Assembly (NCBI GenBank): GCA_039029355.1
Contig: JBCCGI010000111.1
Span: 1 to 22,874 of the forward strand
Direction: 5' to 3'
Source: JBCCGI01 sp039029355
GTDB lineage: Bacteria > Planctomycetota > UBA1135 > GCA-002686595
Length of the DNA stretch: 22,874 nucleotides
Shown here: piece by piece, positions 1 through 7,758 of the stretch
Position numbering within the stretch: position 1 is the first letter of the stretch
How the letters are laid out: every line of letters starts with the position of its first letter
The notes under the pieces: generated by a model
What the model was told of the DNA's origin: nothing
Databases searched by the model: none
Seen by the model: only the letters and a program-made list of their open reading frames with translations
Program-made: the position numbers and the translations under genes

Positions 1-2
1 GC

Positions 3-596
3 ACGAACGCCGGCGGCCTGCGCGCCTACTCGGGCTTCGACGGCACCGAGATCTTCACGGTCTTCGGCAGCGCGAACAACGACCGCATCGGCGCCGCCGT
101 CGGCGCCGGGCACGACGTCAACCTGGACGGCTTCCCCGACGCGATCGGCTCGGCCACGAGCGGCAAGGCCAAGGTCGCGTCGTTTACGCCGCTCGGCCTG
201 ACCCCCTTCGGCACCGGCACGCCCTGCGCCGAGACGCAGCCGCTGCTGGCGAACGCGGTGCCGATCGTCGGCGACGCGGGCTTCGCGCTCCTCTCCTCCG
301 AGGCGCCGCCGCTGCTGCCGGGCGTCGTGGTGCTGGGCGACACCGCCGACGTCGCGGGAACGCCGCTGCTCGGTGCGCTGCTCCACGTGGCGCTGCCCCC
401 GACGGGCAGCTTCGCGCTGTTCCTCGGCACGCCCGCGGCCGACGCGAACGGCTCGCTGACGATCCCGCTCCCGATCCCCGCCACGCCCACGCTCATCGGC
501 GCGACCGTCGCCGCGCAGCTCGGCACGGCCTGGGCCAGCGGCCCGTGCGCCGGTAGCTTCACGAGCTCGCGCGGACTCGAGCTCGTGCTCCAGTAG
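3..596 (+). CDS. Secreted FG-GAP (integrin-alpha-like) repeat protein, 3' fragment
   Basis: The reading frame is open from the left edge, so only the last 197 residues are visible. The first ~65 residues hold an FG-GAP/integrin-alpha repeat: 'DRIGAAVGAGHDVNLDGFPD' has the D-x-N-x-D-G-x-x-D calcium loop, preceded by 'GSANN' and followed by 'AIGSA'. Such repeats build beta-propellers in exported, surface or adhesive proteins. From about base 201 the protein changes to a hydrophobic beta-rich domain beginning 'TPFGTGTPC' and ending 'SRGLELVLQ'. The same kind of C-terminal domain closes the proteins at 18870-20771 and 20976-22268. I infer that it is a lineage-specific attachment or sorting domain; its function is not known to me. 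The N-terminus, signal peptide and most propeller blades lie outside the window. A long hairpin follows the stop. Confidence 0.8.
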   Translation, partial: TNAGGLRAYSGFDGTEIFTVFGSANNDRIGAAVGAGHDVNLDGFPDAIGSATSGKAKVASFTPLGLTPFGTGTPCAETQPLLANAVPIVGDAGFALLSSEAPPLLPGVVVLGDTADVAGTPLLGALLHVALPPTGSFALFLGTPAADANGSLTIPLPIPATPTLIGATVAAQLGTAWASGPCAGSFTSSRGLELVLQ

Positions 597-620
597 CCGC
601 GACGCAAAGCTGAGTAAGAA

Positions 621-651
621 CGGGGGCGTGGAGCAATGCTCCGCGCCCCCG
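621..651 (+). terminator. Long G/C-rich hairpin, probable transcription terminator
   Basis: Bases 621-634 pair with 638-651 as an unbroken 14-bp stem (one T-G wobble at 629/643) around a 3-base AAT loop. It lies 24 bases after the stop of the FG-GAP gene and before the ribosome site of the amidohydrolase gene. There is no U-run after the stem, only a mildly T-containing stretch, so it may be a weak intrinsic terminator or an RNA 3'-end stabiliser. Confidence 0.55.
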
Positions 652-671
652 CTTCGCATTGGGGGGCAACC

Positions 672-678
672 GAAGGAG
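672..678 (+). promoter_or_regulatory. Ribosome binding site that sets the amidohydrolase start
   Basis: GAAGGAG lies 6 bases before the ATG at 685. The reading frame stays open back to a GTG at 628, but that codon lies inside the hairpin stem at 621-651. The extension would also put 19 polar residues in front of a good signal peptide. The ATG at 685 is therefore chosen. Confidence 0.7.
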
Positions 679-684
679 CCTGCC

Positions 685-2055
685 ATGCGTCTCTCACGAC
701 CCGCGCACACCGCGCTCGTCGCCGTCCTCCTGTTTGCCCCGACCGTCGCCCAAGGTCCGCTGCCGGCCGAGCAGCCGGACGAGGTCAAGGAGCCCCCCGC
801 CCCCGCGCCGACGAAGGAGGGCGAAGGCGTGCTCGCGCTGCACGCGGCCAAGGTCCTCACCGCCGCGCTCGAAGGCGAGCAGGTGATCGACGGCGGCACG
901 GTGCTCGTCGAGGACGGCAAGATCCTGGCCGTCGGCGAGCGCGACGAGATCGAGGTGCCCGAGGGCGCCGAGGTGCGCGACCTCGGCGACCAGTGGATCA
1001 TGCCGGGGCTGGTCGAGCTGCACTGCCACGTCGGCGCGCCGGTCGACATGTTCCCGGTGGAGATCAACGCGCCGGTCTACCTCGCCAACCCGGGGTTGCG
1101 CGTCAGCGCGTCGGTCGTGCCCGAGAACCGCCACCTGCGGCGCGGCCTCGCCGGCGGCGTCACGACCGTGCTCTACATCCCCGGCAGCGCAAGCAACGTC
1201 GGCGGGCAGGGCGTGCTGCTGAAGATCGGGCACGACACGTACGAGGAGATGGAGCTGCGCAACCCCGGCTCGCTCAAGGTGGCCCAGGCCGGGAACCCCG
1301 AGAGCTGGGGTCCGGGCGTCGCGCGCTCGTTCCAGAACTGGCACACGCGCAACCTGTTCCGCCGCGGCCGCGCCTACGCCGAGCGCTGGGAGGCGTTCGA
1401 GCGCGGCGAGGGCGAGGAGCCGCTGGTCGACCTGCAGCTGGAGGTCTTCCGCGACCTCTTCGCGCACCGCACGCAGATCTCGACGCACACGCAGTTCTAC
1501 CAGGTCGTGATGACGACGATCCGCATGCTGCGGGTCGAGTTCGGGCTCGACGTCTACCTCGACCACGGCACGTTCGACGGCTTCCGCGCCGCTGAGCTCG
1601 CCGAGGAGGAGGGCGTCCCCGCCATCATCGGCCCGCGCATGCTCACGCGCAGCGTCAACTTCCCCGGCCACGGGGCCTACGACACCGACGGCCGCATCCT
1701 GGGCATCTGCGCCGAGTACCAGCGGCGCGGTCACAAGCACATCGGCTTCAACACCGACTGCGTCGACGACGGCACGCGCTTCAACGTGCCGGCCCAGGAG
1801 GAGCTGTCGCTCCAGGCGGCGATGGCCCAGCGCTACGGCATGACCGACTTCGACCTCGAGAGCGTGCGCGGCCTGACGATCATCCCGGCCATGGCCGCGG
1901 GCCTCGAGGAGCGCCTCGGAAGCCTGGAGCCCGGCAAGGACGCCGACCTGGTGGTGCTCGAAGGCGACCCCGCCGACCCGCGCACCGCGGTCTCGCTGGT
2001 CTTCACCGACGGCGAAGTGGTGTACGACCCGGAGGTCGACGGCCGCCTCTGGTAG
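685..2055 (+). CDS. Exported amidohydrolase (imidazolonepropionase-like)
   Basis: The protein has 456 residues. It starts with a Sec-type signal (hydrophobic ~8-22, 'LVAVLLFAPTVAQ') and a Pro/Glu-rich linker. The rest matches the metal-dependent amidohydrolase superfamily: an N-terminal beta segment ('GTVLVEDGKILAVGE'), 'IMPGLVELHCHVG' with the metal ligands H113 and H115, further candidate ligands H268 ('STHTQ') and H294 ('LDHG'), the catalytic Asp D358 in 'FNTDC', and the closing 'LGSLEPGKDADLVVLEGDP' strand. These enzymes hydrolyse C-N bonds in cyclic amides, imides or dipeptides. The substrate cannot be told, and the signal peptide implies an extracytoplasmic one. A bridging carboxylated Lys is not obvious. 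It ends 6 bases from the convergent gene at 2062-4611. Confidence 0.88.
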   Translation: MRLSRPAHTALVAVLLFAPTVAQGPLPAEQPDEVKEPPAPAPTKEGEGVLALHAAKVLTAALEGEQVIDGGTVLVEDGKILAVGERDEIEVPEGAEVRDLGDQWIMPGLVELHCHVGAPVDMFPVEINAPVYLANPGLRVSASVVPENRHLRRGLAGGVTTVLYIPGSASNVGGQGVLLKIGHDTYEEMELRNPGSLKVAQAGNPESWGPGVARSFQNWHTRNLFRRGRAYAERWEAFERGEGEEPLVDLQLEVFRDLFAHRTQISTHTQFYQVVMTTIRMLRVEFGLDVYLDHGTFDGFRAAELAEEEGVPAIIGPRMLTRSVNFPGHGAYDTDGRILGICAEYQRRGHKHIGFNTDCVDDGTRFNVPAQEELSLQAAMAQRYGMTDFDLESVRGLTIIPAMAAGLEERLGSLEPGKDADLVVLEGDPADPRTAVSLVFTDGEVVYDPEVDGRLW

Positions 2056-2061
2056 CGGCGC

Positions 2062-4611
2062 TCAGCCGTCGCTGCGCTCGGCCTGCATGCCCGCGAGGCT
2101 CTGCTCCAGCCGCTGCGAGAACAGCGTATCGCCGCTCTCGCGGAGGATCTGGAGCACGACCTCGGCGCGCGCGAAGTCCTGGAACTGCCCGAAGAACGAG
2201 CCCGCCTCGAAGAGCACCTGACCGGCGCTCTGCGGGTCGAGATAGGGCTGCACGTCGAGCGACAGGTTGGCCTGGAGCAACGGGCCGGGGCTGAGCTCCG
2301 GGGGCACGTCGGTGCCAAGCGCGGCGAGGCGGACCTCCGACAGCAGGTTCTCGTCGGTGTTCAGGGTCGCGTCGCCGGCCAGGGCGAGGGCCCCGCGCCG
2401 CGACGTGTAGAAGAACCACAGCAGGTCCCCCGGCTGGCGCAGGTCGTGCAGCCACAGAAAGCGGCGCAGGTCCGGGCTGGCGTCGATCGCGCCGGCCACG
2501 CGCTCGTGGCGCAGCAGCGGCGCCGCGTCCGAGCCGAGCAGGAACAGGTCGCCGGTGGCCGCGTTCATCCCGACGAAGCCGTGCGGGAAGACGTGGTAGA
2601 AGGTCGCGACGATCGAGCGCAGCGTGAGCTCGTCCATCCGGAACAGGTTCACCCACTGGCAGAAGATGCCGCCCTCGTTAAGCCGCGAGCGCACGATGCC
2701 GAAGAACTCGCGCGTAAAGAGGTTGCCGGCCCCCGCGAGCCACGGGTGCGAGGGCTGCGACACGATCAGGTCGTAGCTGCGCTGCTCCAGCAGCAGCGTG
2801 TTGCGCGCGTCGTTGAAGCTGAGCTCGATGCGGGCGTCGTCGAGCACCTCCAGCTCGCCCAGGTGCACCCGCCGCACGGCGTCGACGACCTTGCGCTCCA
2901 GCTCGACCACGCGGATCGAGGCCAGGTCGGTGAACGAGAGCGTGTGCACCGTCGTCCCGCCGCCGAAGCCGACGACGAAGGCCGACTGCGGCGCGGGGTG
3001 AAGGAAATACGGGAGGAGCCCCAGCAGTCCCTCGACCACCGACCCGAAGCGCGGGTTCTCCAGGTCGATGAGGGCCTCCTGGAGGCCGTTGTTCTGGATC
3101 ACCGCGACACGCCCGTCGTACGTCACGGCCGACACCACGCCGTTCTTGCCCTCGCCGAGGTACAGGAGCTCGGCGGTCTGTTGCTCGCCCTCCACCGCGT
3201 CGCGCCGGTACTCCACCGAGCGGATCAGCGCCTCGAAGTCGAGCCCCGGCAGGAACGCGGCCGCCGCGGCGAGCGCCGCCGCCGGCGCCAGCACGCGGCT
3301 CGCGAAGCCGACCGTGCGCGGCACCGCGAACAGCAGCACCGGAGCGGCCAGCACCGCGAGCGCGAGCCCCAGGAGCACCCCGTCGGTCCCGCCCGCCGGG
3401 ATCAGCCAGAAGCCGGCGCACAGCGAGCCCGCGATGCTCGCGAAGGTGTTGACGGCGTACGCCCGCCCGACGCGCTGCCCCACCTGCTCGACGCCGCCGC
3501 AGTAGACGCGCAGCGAGAGCGGGTAGAGCGCTCCGAAGAGGAAGGTCGACGGCAGCAGCAGCGCGAACACCACGCCGTAGCGGATCGCGTTGCGCGCGGC
3601 CCCGGACACCTCCAGCCCGTTCGCCCAGCGGTACACGTCCGGCACCAACGCCAGGCCGGAGCGCGTCGCGAGCAGCGCCGCGCCCAGGAGCACCAGCCCC
3701 ACCGCGAGCGCGAGCCGCGGCTCGCGCACGCGCGCCAGCCGCGCCTTCATCACCCACGAGCCCAGCGCGATCCCGGTGAGGAACACCGCCAGGATGGCCG
3801 AGAAGCCGAAGACCGTCGTGCCGGTGAAGATCGAGAGCGCCCGGGTCCAGCCGACCTCCGCCGCGATCGAGACGAAGCCGGTCAGCGCCAGCACCGCGAG
3901 GGCGGCGCCGCGCGCGCCTCCGCCGGCGTCCGGCGCCTCGGCGCCTTCCCGCACCTCCGGAGCCGCGAGCCGCAGCCGCGGCCGCGCCAGGTAGGCAGCG
4001 GCCCCCGCGAGGACGTTCAGCAGCACCGCCGCGTGCACCGCTCCCCCCAGCCCGAAGCGCGGGATCAGCACGAAGCCCGACAGCACCGCCCCCGCCACAC
4101 CGCCGACGGTATTCAGGCTGTAGAGCTGCCCGATACGCACCCCCAGCTCCTCGCGGCGACGCACGAACACCGCCGCCAGCACCGGAAAGGTCGCCCCCAT
4201 CGCGACGGTGGGCACCGAGAGCAGCACGAACGCCAGCCCAAAGCGCGCCAGCTCCGAGCCGCCCAGCAGCGGCGCCTGCACGACGAGCCGGTTGAGGTTC
4301 AGGAGCACCCAGTAGAGCGCCATCCCGCTCGCCCCGAGGATCAGCTCCAGGCCGACGTAGACCCCGAGGTCGCGCTCGTCGCCGCGCACGAGCTTCCCCG
4401 CGAGCAGGCTGCCGGCCCCAAGCCCGAAGAAGAAGGCCGCCAGCACGGTCGCCACCGCCTCGCTCGTCGAGCCGACGCTCAGGCTCAGCAGCCGCACCCA
4501 GGCGACCTGGTAGGTAAGCGCGGCGGCGCCGGAGCAGATCAGCAGAAGGGCGGCGAGCGCGAGGTGCGGCGAGCCGCCGCCTTGGGAACTTTGGCGGGAC
4601 ACGGGGGCCAT
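2062..4611 (-). CDS. Fused multi-pass membrane / spermidine-synthase-like protein
   Basis: The protein has 849 residues. The first ~460 are strongly hydrophobic with roughly a dozen helices in two similar halves; 'LLICSGAAALTYQVAWVRLL' near residue 25 and the 'YSLNTVGGVAGAVLSGF' / 'YAVNTFASIAGSLCAGF' pair are typical of fused MFS-like/spermidine-synthase proteins. The C-terminal half is a Rossmann methyltransferase-like domain: motif I 'VVGFGGGTT' (~546-554), acidic 'VVELERKV', 'NDAR' (~601), then 'YDLIVSQPSHPWLAG' (~612). In true polyamine synthases an Asp follows the 'YD-hydrophobic' strand; here it is Ser, so polyamine synthesis is doubtful and the substrate is unknown. The ATG at 4611 puts a short tail before the first helix. 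A GTG 10 codons upstream is open but less likely, and neither start has a clear ribosome site. The last ~60 residues look helical and TPR-like. Confidence 0.82.
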   Translation of the reverse strand: MAPVSRQSSQGGGSPHLALAALLLICSGAAALTYQVAWVRLLSLSVGSTSEAVATVLAAFFFGLGAGSLLAGKLVRGDERDLGVYVGLELILGASGMALYWVLLNLNRLVVQAPLLGGSELARFGLAFVLLSVPTVAMGATFPVLAAVFVRRREELGVRIGQLYSLNTVGGVAGAVLSGFVLIPRFGLGGAVHAAVLLNVLAGAAAYLARPRLRLAAPEVREGAEAPDAGGGARGAALAVLALTGFVSIAAEVGWTRALSIFTGTTVFGFSAILAVFLTGIALGSWVMKARLARVREPRLALAVGLVLLGAALLATRSGLALVPDVYRWANGLEVSGAARNAIRYGVVFALLLPSTFLFGALYPLSLRVYCGGVEQVGQRVGRAYAVNTFASIAGSLCAGFWLIPAGGTDGVLLGLALAVLAAPVLLFAVPRTVGFASRVLAPAAALAAAAAFLPGLDFEALIRSVEYRRDAVEGEQQTAELLYLGEGKNGVVSAVTYDGRVAVIQNNGLQEALIDLENPRFGSVVEGLLGLLPYFLHPAPQSAFVVGFGGGTTVHTLSFTDLASIRVVELERKVVDAVRRVHLGELEVLDDARIELSFNDARNTLLLEQRSYDLIVSQPSHPWLAGAGNLFTREFFGIVRSRLNEGGIFCQWVNLFRMDELTLRSIVATFYHVFPHGFVGMNAATGDLFLLGSDAAPLLRHERVAGAIDASPDLRRFLWLHDLRQPGDLLWFFYTSRRGALALAGDATLNTDENLLSEVRLAALGTDVPPELSPGPLLQANLSLDVQPYLDPQSAGQVLFEAGSFFGQFQDFARAEVVLQILRESGDTLFSQRLEQSLAGMQAERSDG

Positions 4612-4629
4612 GAGTCTAAGCGAGAAGCG

Positions 4630-4647
4630 GCGGGCGTCCACGCCCGC
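4630..4647 (-). terminator. Small hairpin between kinase and fused synthase genes
   Basis: GCGGGCG (4630-4636) pairs with CGCCCGC (4641-4647) around a TCCA loop. It lies in the 66-base gap after the kinase stop (minus strand) and upstream of the next gene. No U-run follows, so a terminator role is only suggestive; it could simply separate the two co-directional genes. Confidence 0.3.
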
Positions 4648-4677
4648 GCGACGGGAGCCTTCGGGCGCCCAGGCCCG

Positions 4678-7068
4678 CTATTCCGGCGGGTTCGGCGGAC
4701 GCCGCCGCTCGACCCCTAGGTGCTCGCCGGAGGGATACAGATGGCGCCCGTCGCCGGCCTGCTCGAAGGGCTCCTCGGCGCCCCGCCGCGCGCGCTTGCG
4801 GCCGAAGCGCGCGATCAGGAACTCGCGCAGTTGCTCGAAGCGCAGCGGCTTGGGCAGGTGGAAGTCGAAGCCCGCCTCCTCGCAGTTGCGGCGGTCCTCC
4901 TCCATCGCGTTGGCCGTCATCGCGACGATCGGCGTGTGGTCCGAGCGGCCCGCCTCGAACTCGCGGATCGCCCGCGTTGCCTGGAGGCCGTCCATCACCG
5001 GCATCTGCACGTCCATCAGCACGACGTCGAACTTGCGCTGCTCGACGGCGTGGAAGGCCTCCTTGCCGTTCTCGACCAGCAGCCAGGAGACGTCGAGCTT
5101 CTCGAGGAAGCGCGTGATGATGCGCTGGTTGACCGCGTTGTCCTCGGCGACGAGTACGTCGAGGTGCGACAGCGTGTCGGGCGCCTCTTCCTCCTGAGCG
5201 GCGTCCTTGCCGGGCAGCGCGGGATCGGGGCGCTCCTCGGCGATCAGGAGCTCGGAGATGCACCACAGGAGGTCGTCGCGGCGCACGGGCTTGGAGACCA
5301 CCGAGCTGCGCCGCCCGCGGGCGAGCGAGCGCGCCTCGCTCATACGTGCGACCGGCGCCAGCACCACCAGCGGCGCGGCGGGACGCGAGGCCCCGGTCTC
5401 GGCCAGCTCGCGCGCCAGCCCGACGTCTAGCAGGCAGAGGTCGTAGCCGGCGCCGCTGTCGGACTCGGCGAGCGCGCGCGCCAGGCCTTCGAGGTCGGAC
5501 ACCGCATGGACGGAGTTGGCATCGTCCAGGCTGCGGGCCAGGATGCCGAGCGAGGTGCGGTTGCCGTCGCCGATCAGGACGCGCACGCCCGACGGACCGC
5601 GCGGGCGCTCGAGCGCCATCACGAAGTCGCGGCGGAACTGCACGACGAAGCCGAAGACCGAGCCCACGCCTTCCTTCGAGCGCACGAACATCTCGCCGCC
5701 CATCGCCTCGACGATCTTCTGGCAGATCGCAAGGCCGAGCCCGGTGCCGCCGTACGTGCGGTTGTGGGCCGCCTCGACCTGGGAGAACGGCCGGAACAGG
5801 CGGTCCATGCGGTCGGCGGGCACGCCGATGCCCGAGTCGCGGACCTCGAAGCGCAGGGTGGGCGACTCGGAGTCGTCGTCCTCGAGCGCGACGCGCACGA
5901 CCACCTCGCCTTCCGAGGTGAACTTCAGCGCGTTGTTGGTCAGGTTCAGCAGGATCTGGCGCACACGGGCCGGGTCGCCGTGGAGCGCGTCGGGCACGTC
6001 GCGCTCGATCTCGCAGCAGAGCTCCAGGCCCTTCTCGTTGGCGAGAATCGACGCGGGCTCCAGGCAGCCCTTCAGCACCTCGGAGACCGAGAAGGAGATC
6101 TCCTCGAGCTCGAGCCGCCCCGCCTCGACCTTGGAGAAGTCGAGGATGTCGTTGATGATCGCGAGCAGCCCCTCGGTCGAACCGAGGATGGTGCGCGAGA
6201 ACTCCTCCTGCTCCTGCGACAGCTCGGTGTCGAGCAGCAGCTGGATCATGCCCAGGATGCCGTTGATCGGCGTTCGGATCTCGTGGCTCATCGTCGCGAG
6301 GAACTGCGACTTGGCCAGCTTGGCCGCCTCGGCGCGCTCGACCTCCGAACGCAGCTGGCCCTCGCTGAGCTCGATCTGCGTGATCATGTGGTTGAACGTG
6401 TCGACGAGGATGCCGATCTCCTCCTCGCCGCGGCGCACCGCGCGGATCGAGAAGTCGCGCCGCGACGAGATCGCGTTCGCGACGTGCACAAGGTCCAACA
6501 CCTGCCCGGAGAACTTGCCGTAGATGCGGCGCGAGGCCGCATAGGCGACGGGCGCGGCGAGCGCGATCAGCCCGAGCAGCACGCCGAGGCCGTTCACGGC
6601 GCGCAGGATCAGCGGGTAGGTGCTCCCCTGCACGAGCACCGTGCCCGACGGTCCGTCCGGATCCTGGAACTCGTGCCACACGCCGAAGTCCAGGAAGCCG
6701 CCCGACTGGAAGCCGAAGCCGGCGTCGCCGTCGGGGCCGAGGGTCGCGACCACGCCGCCGTCGTGGTTCTGCACCTGCACGAACTCGATGTCCTCCCACG
6801 GCACGCCGCGGGCGAGGTCCGAGAACTCGCGGCTGCGCGGCCCCGTCTGGGCGCAGGCCTCGGCCAGGTCCTTCGCCACGAAGCCCAACCGCTCGATCAT
6901 CGCGTGGCGCGTGCTCAGCAGGTCGAGCGCTAGGAAGACGCTCCCCCCGAAGAAGAGCCCGCCCAGGCTCCCGGCGAGAACCCATACCGAGAGAATGCGC
7001 CGGTAGTTAAACGTACGGCGCGAGCGCGGGCTTTCCGCCGACGCTGAAGGTCCGGGTTGGGGAGCCAT
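4678..7068 (-). CDS. Hybrid sensor histidine kinase with HAMP and two receiver domains
   Basis: The protein has 796 residues. It has a TM helix (~26-49), an extracytoplasmic sensor loop (~50-152) with no family I recognise, a second TM helix (~153-178) and a HAMP region (~180-235). HisKA follows with the phospho-accepting H262 in 'SHEIRTPINGILG', then HATPase with an N box ('NLTNNALKF'), G1 'DSGIGVP' and G2 'GGTGLGLAI'. Two receivers come next. The first (~494-605) keeps D548 and K593 but has 'IGDGN' where an acidic pair is usual. The second (~636-755) is complete: E642/D643, D686 in 'MDVQMPVMDG', T718 and K740. This is a membrane phosphorelay kinase, with input and downstream partner unknown. 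The ATG at 7068 is preferred over an in-frame GTG at 7140, which would add 24 Arg-rich residues. It is divergent from the PilZ gene. Confidence 0.93.
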   Translation of the reverse strand: MAPQPGPSASAESPRSRRTFNYRRILSVWVLAGSLGGLFFGGSVFLALDLLSTRHAMIERLGFVAKDLAEACAQTGPRSREFSDLARGVPWEDIEFVQVQNHDGGVVATLGPDGDAGFGFQSGGFLDFGVWHEFQDPDGPSGTVLVQGSTYPLILRAVNGLGVLLGLIALAAPVAYAASRRIYGKFSGQVLDLVHVANAISSRRDFSIRAVRRGEEEIGILVDTFNHMITQIELSEGQLRSEVERAEAAKLAKSQFLATMSHEIRTPINGILGMIQLLLDTELSQEQEEFSRTILGSTEGLLAIINDILDFSKVEAGRLELEEISFSVSEVLKGCLEPASILANEKGLELCCEIERDVPDALHGDPARVRQILLNLTNNALKFTSEGEVVVRVALEDDDSESPTLRFEVRDSGIGVPADRMDRLFRPFSQVEAAHNRTYGGTGLGLAICQKIVEAMGGEMFVRSKEGVGSVFGFVVQFRRDFVMALERPRGPSGVRVLIGDGNRTSLGILARSLDDANSVHAVSDLEGLARALAESDSGAGYDLCLLDVGLARELAETGASRPAAPLVVLAPVARMSEARSLARGRRSSVVSKPVRRDDLLWCISELLIAEERPDPALPGKDAAQEEEAPDTLSHLDVLVAEDNAVNQRIITRFLEKLDVSWLLVENGKEAFHAVEQRKFDVVLMDVQMPVMDGLQATRAIREFEAGRSDHTPIVAMTANAMEEDRRNCEEAGFDFHLPKPLRFEQLREFLIARFGRKRARRGAEEPFEQAGDGRHLYPSGEHLGVERRRPPNPPE

Positions 7069-7237
7069 GCGGGAGACCAGAGGACCTCTCCATCGACCCT
7101 CCGCCCCGCGCAACTCGAGGCGGCCGGCCGTTCTGCGCACGCCTTTTCGTGGCCGCTCCGACCGAAAATCGTTCCCGCCGCCTCGGTTCGGCTAAGGCCG
7201 CGGTGCCGTCCCGTCCGACGACAGGAGCGAGGTCGCC

Positions 7238-7243
7238 AAGGAG
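7238..7243 (+). promoter_or_regulatory. Ribosome binding site that sets the PilZ gene start
   Basis: AAGGAG is followed by 7 bases and then ATG at 7251. The frame is open to ~7149, but the upstream part encodes a low-complexity Ser/Arg stretch, and the PilZ domain begins right after the 7251 Met. Confidence 0.75.
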
Positions 7244-7250
7244 CCCCCTT

Positions 7251-7634
7251 ATGTCCGAACGACGCCGTACCGCCCGTGACCGTGCCTTCTACCGACTCGA
7301 CGTGCTCAACAAGCGCGGCAAGCTCGTCGGCTGCATGGCGGACATCTCGCCCGGCGGCATGCGCGTCCGGCACATCGCCGACGACGACCTCCTGGCCGTC
7401 GAGCGGCTGACCATCGAGCTCCCGCGCTGGATGGGCCTGGGGCGTGAGCTGCCCGTAGCGGGCCGCTTCGTCTGGTACCGCGAGTCCGGCGGAGGCTCGG
7501 AGGGCGGCTTCGCCTTCAACGGCCTCTCGCGCAAGTCGAACGAGCTCGTGGCCCGGCTGATCGAGCAGATCTCGCTCGCCGCGCGCGAGGACGGGATCGT
7601 CACCTGGGACCAGGGCCCGCGCATGGCCGGCTGA
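7251..7634 (+). CDS. PilZ-domain protein, probable c-di-GMP receptor
   Basis: The small cytoplasmic protein has 127 residues and is essentially a single PilZ domain. The N-terminal Arg cluster contains R5-x-x-x-R9, and D31-x-S33-x-x-G36 ('DISPGG') follows after a beta strand; together these form the known c-di-GMP binding signature. The remaining beta-barrel strands include 'AGRFVWYRES' and 'GGFAFNGLS', followed by a C-terminal helix ('ELVARLIEQISL'). Stand-alone PilZ proteins act as allosteric adaptors, often for motility, pili or exopolysaccharide. Its own promoter probably lies in the 182-base divergent gap it shares with the hybrid kinase, which suggests but does not prove a signalling link. 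The gene is followed by an intrinsic terminator. Confidence 0.88.
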   Translation: MSERRRTARDRAFYRLDVLNKRGKLVGCMADISPGGMRVRHIADDDLLAVERLTIELPRWMGLGRELPVAGRFVWYRESGGGSEGGFAFNGLSRKSNELVARLIEQISLAAREDGIVTWDQGPRMAG

Positions 7635-7635
7635 C

Positions 7636-7661
7636 GGCCCGCTCCGGCGCGGCCCTTTTTT
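7636..7661 (+). terminator. Intrinsic terminator after the PilZ gene
   Basis: Two bases after the stop, GGCCCGC (7636-7642) pairs with GCG-C-GGCC (7647-7654, one bulged C) around a TCCG loop. C and six Ts (7656-7661) follow directly. This is the clearest rho-independent signal in the window. The T-run can also sit in the loop of an alternative CCGGCGC/GCGCCGG stem. Confidence 0.65.
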
Positions 7662-7758
7662 GCGCCGGTTTCCGCGAAGGATCCCGAGGAGCCGGGGCAC
7701 CAAGCCCCCGGAGCGGCCGCTGGGGCCGCCCACGGCACCGACCCCGAAGGATCCGACC

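Noticed and set aside
628..684. Upstream GTG extension of the amidohydrolase
   Set aside because: It lies inside the 14-bp hairpin and would mask the signal peptide. A good ribosome site precedes 685.
2446..4719. 757-codon plus-strand frame opposite the fused synthase gene
   Set aside because: It is His/Arg/Gln-rich and lacks hydrophobic or conserved motifs. It is antisense to a gene with strong family evidence.
5506..6933. 475-codon plus-strand frame opposite the hybrid kinase
   Set aside because: It is composed of repetitive Arg/Asp/Leu antisense codons. The kinase boxes on the minus strand are unambiguous.
7069..7140. 24-residue N-terminal extension of the kinase from a GTG
   Set aside because: It is Arg-rich and has no supporting ribosome site. 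ATG at 7068 gives a normal short cytoplasmic tail before the first TM helix.
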